From Stercorarius parasiticus (lineage: Eukaryota > Chordata > Aves > Charadriiformes > Stercorariidae), in the NCBI GenBank assembly GCA_013396915.1, contig VWZL01002501.1, positions 186,001-250,000 on the forward strand: a stretch of 64,000 bases of DNA, read 5' to 3'. The notes under the pieces were generated by a model, which saw only the letters and a list, made by a program, of their open reading frames with translations, was not told the origin of the DNA and searched no databases. The position numbers and the translations under genes were made by a program. Below, piece by piece: positions 52,726 to 64,000 of this stretch. Position 1 is the stretch's first letter. The number at the start of each line of letters is the position of its first letter.

Positions 52726-55700
52726 AAAGAGATATATTCCTTAATTAAATCTATTTCCCTTTGCATTATTCTAAAGCACTTCCATTAACTTTTTATTTCT
52801 TTGAGCTATGTATACCAATGCTGGCTCATAGGATATCTGGCTAGCTCCACACTCGCATGTGCTATGGGAAACCTTTCAGGAGAACCTCAGGAACACCTCC
52901 TGCTACAAAATCCCACACGTTGCACTCACCAAACCTCCATCTTTCCCACTCAGACACTATGCATGCTGAGGGCCTCTGTCTTACATTCAAAACCAATGAC
53001 AGCAACTATGTTGCATCCTCCCACATAACTGCTTTCCTTAAGTTAGCTCAGTTCATGTATCGAGTGATAAAGTATCAGATCACTTACATACATGCATGAG
53101 TATAGCTAAAACCTAATTAATATTGACTGGACACTAAGTTCTGTACATAAATCTTCTACTCCATGATCATTAACTAGAACTTGTTTCAGCTTTGCCGGCT
53201 GTGCGAGCATTATAGATAGAAACCACACACAGCCATGCAGGCTAAGACTTGGACACAGGTTGTCTAAGATGAAAGCTCAGTCCAGAATTGTCCTAAGCTT
53301 TCAGGTCCAAAGAACAAAACTGTGATCATCAGTACAAAACTCATAGAACTCTAAGACCCAGCTTCCAAGTTTGGAGATGTGAATAGAGAAATGTAGAGAG
53401 AAATGAAACATCAGTTTTGACAGATACAGATTTAACTGCTGGGACAGTTCTGCACCAACCAGCCTGCTGCCTTCCCACAGTCTGAATTGGGACCAGTGAC
53501 AGATACGTTTGCAGGGCTTCTTCCAGTGCTGAAGGAATATATTTCATAGTTTAAGAAGAGTGAAGTCACGTAAGAAGGGCTAGATAAAGATAGAAACATC
53601 ATCTAAAGGCAGGATTAATCTGAGATGCAAGAGGAGATTTTTCTAAGCTGCAGGGAGACAAGGCAGTGCAATGTACAGTGCCAAATATGACCTCAGATCC
53701 CAATGGACATTGCCACAAGTCATCTTGTTGGCCATGCCCATTCTAAGGTCATTTCATGTGCCAAAGTAGCAACTTAGGCACAAAGGAAATCTGAGGCCTG
53801 CTGGAAGAGTCCCTTATTATTTTGGTCCTCAGATACCAACAGAATGTTCTTCACAGAGCCTTTGAGCATGGCTCTCAAATGGAAGAGATCCTGGGAAATA
53901 GTCCATTTCCTTCACACTCCTTTAAGGCGTTGCAAAAGAAACTAGAGGCCTTGGAAACACTACGCGATTCCTTTATTCTTCACTGTTTCCTCACATAGCT
54001 CCTCAGAAAATGCAAAGACCGAAAAAAGGTCTCCAGTCCCTCCAGAAATGCACTTTTTTCTCCCCATTCCATTCACCTTGCAATCAGGAAGCCTAACCAA
54101 TCCTTATTGGACAAAAAACAAAATAATGCAACATCTTTAAAAAGCATCACAGATGTAAACGGAGAAATTACAGCCCTGATCTGAAGACTTATCTAAATTT
54201 GACCCACTGAATAGTGAAACATTATATTTGAAGGAGTAAGTGCTGAACAGAATGATAGGAGGCTAAATGCATAGATTTATTTTTCAAGGACAGATTTATG
54301 GAGAAAACTCTCATGTTTACAAGACTGCCTCTGCTGTTGGACCTGGGAGGATTGCAGGATCTTAGAGTCTGCCTGGGGAAAGTTAAGAACTGAGATATAC
54401 ATTCTCAGATCATAAACATGCAGTTACATTCAATACTGTTAACTACACTGGAATTAAGGTATGGTCCTATAGACTTAAATAAATATGCATTTCAAAGGGT
54501 TAATTTAAAAAATTTACATTTATTTTAGGGATTGAAGTACATCATTTATTAAAAAACAACATCCTAGAATCTAAGGTCACAGACATTTACTTACTTTGCA
54601 GGCAGCTCGAAGAGCTGCAAATGTTATTACCTCAGGTCATTTTTTACCACCTCCATGTTGGAGATCACCATGACAACAGCAAAGCAAACGCAATGGAACC
54701 CACGAATGCTTCCTAAACTCAACATCCCAATGCAAAGTCTTCTTTTTTTTATTTTAAATCAACAGTGAAGGCATTTCAATCTAACGTGGTTGACTCCACA
54801 CTCAAAAAAAGAAAAGGTCAGGGGATAGGGATGGCAGCAGCCACCCACACACGGAGTTGTACGACAGCAGTCTTAGGCTATAACATGGAGTTGGGTTAAC
54901 AGTATTAAAAACATCGGCAGCTAGCTCCAGAAAAGGACAGCTGCCATTGCTGGGGAATTCACTTAACACCAATGTGAGGTCAAAACTTCCCAATGCTACA
55001 CATGAACAATGTTCTATGGAGCCTCCTGACCCATGCCAGGACCCACTTTGCAATTTCTAGTCCTTGAAGGACATCAACTGTAAGTTAAGAAAGAAAAAAG
55101 TTTACAGGCAATTCTTTAAGAAAAGACAGTAAATTATCATATTTTTCTACTGTTTCATTCACTTTTAACTACATACATGTAAATCATAATGAATGGCAAT
55201 TGATTTAGTGTTCAGCTTTTTTTTTCACTTCTGAGGTGAAATACAGATGTCTAGACATTGAAGTCAGGAACATAAACTTCAGACTTACATTTCTTCATTT
55301 TGTGTAATATAATCTTCTTTGTAATTTAACTGCAGATACCATGCATCCTTACAAAAGTATTTTCTCTATATAGAACAGTAATCAAAACATGTTCCAGGTT
55401 CATGAAGACTTTTAAAGACTTCCTGCCATGTTGTTATCTGGATTTATGCATACACTTAATTGTTATGGTATTTTGTCTCATGTCTTCAGAATAAGCCCAT
55501 AAAGGTTTTTGTTGTAAAAGCTGTTATTCAGATCATGGATATGTTAAATTTCAGGAAGTTTAAAAAATTGAGTGTGATTTCTTTCACCAGAAACACCAGG
55601 TGCACCTTGCTACTTTTCCATATTATGAATGAAGAGAGGCATCTAATGATCCAGGAAATTTCTCCATAAATTATCTGCAAGCACAGAGTTTTTTTATTTG

Positions 55701-58700
55701 CATTTTTTCATTGCATTTGCAATTTCAAAATGCCCCCATATCTACAACTACAGGCAATATTTACTTTATGGAATTCTGTTCATAGTACTTATTTCTTGCA
55801 TTCTACATAGTGCACTAGGCATTTAGTAGGTAGGTGCACATTTTATTCAACAGCAATGTGTAAAGGGTTATGAGAATAAAACCCAGAAATACTGGAATTT
55901 CTGCATCCTTAAAATATAACATTAAATGTTATTTATAATTTTAAAACTAAGAAGTTGGCTGCAATATGGTCATAAAAATTGGAATGTAGTTAGTTTCTTC
56001 TGGGAAGTAACACTTGTGAATGATACCTGAAAAATCCCTTGCCTGACAACTAAGAACAAGCTTCTGGTTCTTAAAGTACCCTGAATAATGTCCAGCACCC
56101 AGAATTGTGTTAGACGACCAGAAAGAAAATAATATTAAGTGACACAACTATAAGGCCATTATTTTCTAGAAATATTAATCAAGCACCCAATACTATAAAT
56201 GAATTGACAGCAGAATATCAGAATCCCCATTGAACATTTTCAGGTTTTCAAGACACCATTGCTCTTTTTTATTAACTCTATGAAATAATATTTATTTTCT
56301 ATATATGAGCCCTCTTATTCCACTGTACTTTTTTCCTATTACTCATTATATCACCAGTACCTAAGGAAATAAACATAAATGTTTGAAAGTATGCTGATGT
56401 ATAATTATCAGCAGGAACAGCATCTCCGACTTTGGCTATTTATTCCTAAACTGTATGTTAGGATCCATTTTTCAACATATTTACAAACATTAAGCAGACA
56501 TTTGAGCCATTTGGATGACTGGAAGTGTAACGTAATTATTTGTGGGATGAAGGGATCTTTCATTTAATTAAGGTTGGCCCTCAAATGTGGATTCAAAATG
56601 TGCTCACCTCAGTACCATACAACAAACTTGTATTTCTATTATCTATCATCTGACAATAGCATATTACATAAATCTGATGTTACACAACGATGCTGCTATT
56701 CAACACATATTGGCAGTGAGCTCTTTGGATAGATGTTATTCAAATAAGGATGACTCTCGAAACTTACTTGTCTCAAGTAATCAAAATATAAAAGTGATCA
56801 CGTGCAGATGCTCCTACCACTTTTTGATAGCAAAGGAAATCTATATCTGAACCATCTCCATGTTAGTGAGCTCTACTGAATTTACCCGAGCAGTTTTGTT
56901 AGCTTTCAGATGTAAAGTAAACCTTAATATTTTGAATTTCTCCCTGTCAGCTGTGGGAGGATACCCTGAGGAGCTACCCTTTAAATGGTCTCTAAACACT
57001 AGTGATCTCCTGTTATTTAGACACCCATATCTCCAATTCTTTACATTACACCAGTCTCTGAGGATTAGCAGGAAAAGGATAATACTTTCAATCAGCTGAT
57101 AGACGAGGAGGGACTAGCACTGCTGAATTTTCAGTTTTACTCCTGAGCTTCTATCTAGGCTGAGTCAGCAGTTGCTTTATTTTAAAGAGGCTCTTTATTC
57201 ACTTGCACTGCTGCAAATTGATAAGACCCATAAATTCCAGTTACCTCTTGGAGGGCTGCTTTAGAGATTAAAAGTATATACTTACTTTGATACTACAGTG
57301 TAACTCCCAAAAGGATTAAAAGGAGTTAAGTGTGTGCATCCTAAGCAGGAGATACTCTACACCTCCCTCCTCACAGGAGGCAAGCGAGGAAATGGACCCC
57401 GCACACTCTGGCAGGGAAATGTAAAGGTCATGCGGGTGAACTGCTGACCAGACCAGCCTTCGCTCCCTCAACCAAGTATGTAGCACACTTACTATTTCAT
57501 TTGGGGTAGGAGTCCAAATCAGAGCAAGGAACAGAGCCGTTAATTAGATACTAAAATCCTCTTGTGAGAAAGGGCTTCACTGCACATTTACTCCAAACTG
57601 GCAATACAATTTCAGGTTTCCTGGTGTACACAAAAATGACTTTTTTTTTCTTTTACACTGTAATTGCTTCTGATTTCATTGCTGTATTGCATGTGTTCAT
57701 AAATAAGCACAGGGCATTGAACCATTCTGCTGTTTACTTAGTGCTGTTTACTTCACACGGGATAATATAAAGTAGAAATAAGGCAGATGACTGGTGCTAT
57801 ATAAATGTGGTGATCCATCTGGTGACAACCGGGAGAAAAAGTAACATCAGATCCATTCATATGCTCACTAATGCCACATAGGATATAATGCAACTCAATT
57901 GTATTTCTGTCGTTGCTAAACTATTGCTCCCTGATTCTGTACCATGTTCAGCTTACGAGTGCAGGGTGTCATTTTTTCTTTGAGATTGTACACACATTAC
58001 AGTAACACTAAAAATAAGCAAAAAAAAAACCTCTCTACAAAAGAAAACACCTTCATGGAAGGCTACGGAATTAAGCCCATGAAGTGGGGTCCGTGTTCAG
58101 GATTTAGAATTTATAATTAATGCAGTCCAAAATTTTTTTTTGCATCCTAACGATACTTGTTAGTAGTTCTCTTCTATGTCAGAAAATAGTGTAGGCAGCA
58201 TTATGACAAAGCTTTTGCTTTAGCAGCTGCACAAAGAATAAGTAATGAAAAACTGAACTAACATTTTTAGTAACCAGTATATATGACAGAAGGGATATTG
58301 TAACTGTTCAAGCAAATAATATGCACTTATGCTTCAAATGAGCATAGGTTTCATGGCAAGCATCTTCTAAATTAACAATGGATAAACCAGTAACAGTGCC
58401 ACTTTTATTCTCTAAGGACACCTTCCTAAATAAGTTGTGAACTATCTCAGTATGGGGCACACTCTTGCAGCTGCCTTCACAGAAATATCTTCTCCAGACA
58501 TAAAAGTGACAGGATGCCAAACCCGCAAGGCTGAAGATCTGCCAGAATCTCTTTATGCCACAAGTGCTGTATAACACATCTCACGAAGGTGAAGACCTAG
58601 TGATGCAGGTGAAGATGACAGCAGAGCTCAGAGGACATGAAGACACAGTGGAGATAGGAAATGAGAGGGACCTGTGCAAACAACTCAAAATTTCCAAACT

Positions 58701-61700
58701 GCCACGCAAGGGAAAACAGAAGGAAGGACTCTCCTGTGGGGAGAATGACCCAAGGAAGCACAATCTAGAGAAGAGGGGAGGTTGAGAAGATTCAGGGCAT
58801 TGGCATGGGAGAAAGTATGGTGCACAGAAGGCACTCTGGAAGAGTGTCCATTTTGATTCTCTACTGAATTCCAAGTCTTCAAAGTCTTGTTCCTTGGAGC
58901 TATAAACTAGCTGATTTACCTTGCAATATGCTGTTGTTAGCAAAGACTTGCTAAGGAATATGCAAAATTCTCAGCATCTTTACACTATTCAGTATCTCAC
59001 TATTTATCTAAAGTGAGTTTTATCTACCATCTGCCTTGTTTCCTACCTGCAATTATAGTTAGAAATTAAATAAATTCAGGAACACACAAGTAAGTATACA
59101 ATTTTACAAGTAAGTTTGCGTTGCAGTATGGATTTGAGGCACAGGTGGGGTATACAGCCAGACCTTAGTGTTTGACCTCTAGGTCCAACACTCAGACACA
59201 GCCATTGCAGCTGGCACAAACTGCAGCCACAGTGTAAGAAACCATGCAAGGAGCTTCCCGAACGATACTACCATGCAGTCAGCATCAACACACGTAAGCC
59301 ATAAAGCTCCTTTGTATATGAGGTGTTTCTAGCTGTTTTTCAGCAAATTCCAATGATGACAACTTGCCAAAACCTTCTTTTCAGGAGGCTGATCACAAAA
59401 ACTAAGGTAAAACAACTACCGCAAATTGAAGCCCTCTGCCACTTTTTCCCTTTCACAAATTCAGCATGGGCGTACAGCACCCTTCTCAATCCCTGCAGGC
59501 ACACAGGAGGTGCATAAAGTGGCTAGGTCAGATCTGCAAATATATAGTTGACCTTGAAACACTATTTATATAATTTCATGCTGTTTACATTTGTCTTTTA
59601 ATTACTGAGGTATTTTATACCCTCCTAAGTAAGAAGGCTGAAAGAACAAGTGCTTCCATTTTGTTATGATTCTATTGTTTATTATTGCATTTGTTCAAAA
59701 ATGTCAATTTTCTAGAGGTTTTATGACAATGAAACAAATTCAGTACAGGTTTATGTGGCAGAAGTGAATATATCTACACTACATCTGTACTAGTGTTTTA
59801 ATGTATTTCCTTACTGATTTTGCAAAGCTCAAAGCATAAAATCACAGCAATGTTTCCTGTAATTTAATAGAGTACATTACCATCTAATTAATATTTAATA
59901 AATGCATGAAAGAAAGCTGTGTGGAGAGGCAGAAAGGGACACAGAGAAAATGAGAAGGGTGCAGCTTTGCTAACAGTATTGAAAGCAATTTATATCCAAG
60001 AATACTTATGTCTGACTTGATTTTCCTTCTCCATAGGTGTAAAGGGCAATTCCCAGTGCATCTTTCAGAAGAATGGACAGTCTCCAAGTTTTCATTCTTG
60101 TAAGCATCAAGTCCTGACGCCACTACATCAGAAATACCAGAAAGCCTCTCTTGAGCTCAATTCCTAGAAGCCAGGGCTTTGCCCTTAAATAGGAACAGAA
60201 TTACAGAGTGTCGCAGATTTTTGTGCAGGGTTTACATATTCATGCTCCTGGCAAAACTGAGCTGTTTAACTTCTACTTGTGGATAGATACAGGTCTCTCC
60301 TCCACAATTTGATTCATCTTGCTCTGCCTTCCTATACAAACATGAGAAATTGCTATAATAATCATTATGTAGTAAATAAACAACCTTTGCAAGAAACCAC
60401 TGGATGCAAACTACTAAGAAACACACATATGAGGAGGATATAAAGGCCAACACCTTCAAATGTGAATTCATAAAGTCAGGCCTTATTGTGAGAGCTCCCC
60501 TCAGGCCTCTACACCAGTTAATTTCAGTGAGAATGGTAAAACACTCTCACATCTCCCAAGCTATTAATTTAAATACTTTATATTAGACATTTGCAGTTGA
60601 AAATTTAGGCTGAAATATCACTTTTATTCTTTTCTCAGATAGTATGACTGATGGATCTATAAACATTGTTCAGTTTGGTATCACTACTACCTTACCAATA
60701 CCTACCCATATCAGCACTGCTGATTATTCTTTCTTTTTTGGACACCTAATCTCTCCATCACTCATCTGGTATCTTATCTTACACCTCTCCTTGGCCAGCA
60801 ACTGCCTTCCTTATGCTCCTATAGCGCCTAGCATAGTGTGTCTTAGATGTTACCACCTTCAAATGATAAACACAGATAATAATATACAATTCACATGGCG
60901 ACCAGAATCTGTGACTTCTTGAAATGAAATGCTTCCATCAGACTGACTTTTCGGTAGTTACAACTGAACTGGAAAATCAGAGTGTGACACATTCATGATA
61001 TGACACCTCGCAGCCTAAATATTCTTTGATGACTCACATAAGCATCTCTCAGCTATCTACTTTTCTGTATACTTCATATTCTAAATACAGTATTTTATAT
61101 ACTCAATATTCAATTTTATACTAAATCAAGACTTAATACTAACATTACACTTCTGTTTGACTGAAAAGTTGACTGCATGATAAATGTTATACTTTCAAAA
61201 CAGAATTTATGCACGAATAATATTCAGAGATTTATACACTGACTCAGGTACAAAAAGTATCAACCAAGTTCACTTAAAATAGACAGCAAATGGGCACATA
61301 AAAAAACTTGTTGAGCTGCTCTAAGTCCTCCAAGTAAGTCATAAATCTATGTGATGGTTTCAATACCTTAGTGTCCAAAGAGAAAAATATACAAGGCAGC
61401 CAGATTATGCAGAAGTAAAACCTCTTTATATACGTTACTTTTTTTTTAGGAAAATGATTTACACAGCATATCCATGCTACCAAAAATGCCAAAGCACATA
61501 TAAACCAAGAGGTATAGTCTCAGCCATACTCACAAACACAGTATAAACAAAACAGAAATCTCAGTATAAAAAGGGTAGTCTTTCTAGCTCAATACCACAC
61601 AGGTTTGATTTCTAAGGATTAATCTTTTAGTTCCCAAGGATCTATTGGGATCTAGCAAAAAAATTAAAGCATCTGTTTCCCCGCCCCCCAAAAAATCTCC

Positions 61701-64000
61701 ACAACACAATCTCACTTGCTGCATGCAGAGTGTTGATGGAATATAGCACTATTTCAATAAAGATAATTAATCATCCTAAAAATTATTATCTAACAATTTG
61801 AATCACATGAACTTACTCAGATACCTCTACCAGTACCAGCTCTGGCTTTCCCTGTCAAAACAGTAAGAACACAAGCTCCCACTGTACAGTGTCCAAACCA
61901 GAAACTCAAGCTGACACTGCCCTGCCTCATACTTCCTACAGGCACTTACATCTGGCCAAAAAATGCGCCCAAAACGGTATGAGAAAGAGCTGCATACCAC
62001 TGATGCGGCTCTGACAGTGCTTTATACCCACCTTACACAAAGCAGTGCAGAGGCTTGTCCTTCATGCTTATGTATGGCAACGAAAAGCATATGGCCTGAT
62101 GAGGATCTGAGGTGACATTCCAAGACAGCACATCAGAATATTTTAGTACTTCAACCAAGAAAGTACACTTCTGGTTTGCACCACAGCCGGACAGCCTACC
62201 CCAACAAGGCTCGGGGCTGGCACCTGCAACCACATTGTAAGTGGCTCCTACCAGGAAACCAGGGAGCACGTCAGGTATTAGAAAGATTTCATAATGTTCT
62301 TAACTGCTAAGTGAGCCATTGCTGACAAAGAACTGTGAAGCCAAAATATTGAGTTTTTGCTCATCTGCATTTCATCAGAGACCATTTTGTTTGTCTTTTA
62401 ATAGATTAAATCAAATCAATAATGGACACAAAGGTCATCTGGTTTGTATCATTCCTCCAAAACTACAGACTAGTGTTACTTCTATAATAGATTCTTCCGA
62501 GGAGTTGATATTCCATTTTTAATATTATCACTAGGGTTTCTGTAATTAAATAATGATGATTTCCTAACACCAAATAATACAACATCACATCTATTCAAAA
62601 CACAGAGAAGGACAAAAGACATTGAAAAGCATAGGTGTATTGTTGAATGGTGTGCCCAGGTACATGAGACCATCTCTCTACAGAACATACATAACAGAAA
62701 TTTCAAACGGCAAATTAGCTTTAATAGCATTTCGGTTCTACCCAACTCATAAAGGCGTTTTTCTCTGATAATGCATTTGTTTCTCCTGATTGGATTTATT
62801 TTTTTTCTTATTGCAAATATGATTACCTTCTCTTGCCACAAGAAAATATTCATCTACATGAGACTGATGCTGAGAAAGGTGTCAGTTAAAGAGTCTAGCT
62901 GTGGTATCTTAATGTGCTTCTCCGACTATGGAAAATACAGCATAAAGGAGGTTAGAAATGGCAGGTATTTTTGAAAATTTTTTTGGAAGAAACTTTCTCT
63001 TTGCTCAGAGGAGAAACATCCATTTTCTTTTCCTTCTTTTGTTAAAATAGTATTTCAAAACAGGTTACAGTACAGATTTTGATTTTTCAGCTCCGAAGGA
63101 TGAAAATACAAGCATAAACATTTCTTAATCCAAAGTAAAAATTACCAATTTTACTTGATGATTTTAATTTTGCTCATTTTTTTCAAAATAATCCACAGGA
63201 ATAATTTGAAAAAAATATGCATTTTGTTCCAAAAGTCTGTTGTCAAAAATCTGGAAAATCTGCAAAAAAAAAAGTCACTTTTCTAGAAACCCCCAGCACA
63301 AAAAAACTTACTACGATTGGCAAAGACCAAGTACATACACATTATGCTACTTTAAAAACTCTATCTCAAAGCTAATTATATAAAACATAAATTTGTTCAT
63401 TTTGAAACACATATACAATTCTTACTCCAATTCAGCAGCAACTCTAGAACCCTCACTATAACCCTGAATTCACAGATCACATTCTGACTTCCCTCTGGTT
63501 TAAACAGTACTTACATTAATTAAAATAATCTTCAAGGAAGACAGAGAACATATTTCTTCATTCAAGAATATACTATGTTAAATATAACATGTTAGTATGC
63601 TAAATATAAGGGCTGAAAATTAAGCTCTCTTTTAGCTATACGTGTAAAAAAAAAAGTTTCCATCCATTACCTGAAGTGAAAAAAATGCACTGCTTTTACA
63701 GTCAGAAACCTCAAGGTTGTTGAGTTTATCCAGCTTCAAAAAGACGTCACCTCCAGCTAAGACAAATGCTAGGACATTTGAAATCATAAAACACTTTGTA
63801 TTAATTACAATATTAATGAATCTGTCTGTTAATTACTTTGAACATTGCCTGAATAAAAACATGACTGGCATTTCAGTATTATTACTTGGCTATAACAGTA
63901 TTTTATGAGTCTGAATCTGGCAGTGCAACCTTAAGTACATGGTTATCACTCCAATACTATAATGAATTTAGGTTTAGACAGTGATGGATTTTGATTATCC

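Larger units (their letters stand above)
47190..64000. other. GRIA4: Anonymous intronic sequence
   Basis: About 17 kb of A+T-rich DNA in which no exon, RNA gene or firmly identified repeat was seen. A pyrimidine-rich stretch (about 48360-49120) and a GC-richer patch (about 49310-49640) stand out in composition but match nothing I know. A 28-bp tandem duplication (52191-52244) and an AT microsatellite (52711-52725) are listed separately. Confidence 0.5.

Overview
The window is vertebrate nuclear DNA, almost certainly from a bird. It is A+T-rich and nearly free of coding sequence. Its recognisable repeats are CR1 non-LTR retrotransposons ending in the avian-type ATTCTATGA tail, plus pieces of an LTR family that I know from bird genomes. 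Nothing looks bacterial, phage or plasmid: there are no operons, no CRISPR array and no RNA genes. Most open reading frames of 60-200 codons are chance or repeat-derived.

Only one real coding segment is supported: a 240-bp exon on the minus strand at 25214-25453. It encodes part of the amino-terminal domain of the AMPA-type glutamate receptor subunit GluA4 (GRIA4; exon 3 in mammalian numbering). It has a polypyrimidine-AG acceptor and a G|GTGAGT donor. Transcription runs right to left, so 25454-64000 is read as intron 2 and 1-25213 as intron 3. I found neither exon 2 nor exon 4 by eye, so both introns probably run past the window edges.

Intron 3 side (1-25213): mostly anonymous A+T-rich sequence. 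It holds a 36-bp alternating purine/pyrimidine tract (6243-6278), a CpG-rich patch (about 9290-9520), an internally deleted CR1 element with endonuclease remnants (about 10540-12284), an old minus-strand CR1 fragment (about 19540-19745), a CR1 3' end (about 21555-21778) and a perfect 32-bp palindrome (24277-24308).

Intron 2 side (25454-64000): an acidic 85-codon ORF of unknown nature (27267-27524, minus), an ancient non-LTR reverse-transcriptase remnant (about 27600-28340, minus), two opposite-orientation fragments of one avian LTR family (about 30480-31173, minus; 46809-47189, plus), a CR1 fragment (about 42570-42890, minus) and a few short inverted or tandem repeats.

I found no convincing undescribed biological system. 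The items most worth a second look are the acidic ORF beside the old LINE remnant, the perfect palindrome, the CpG-rich intronic patch, and the Arg in the GRIA4 exon where I recall mammals having Cys.
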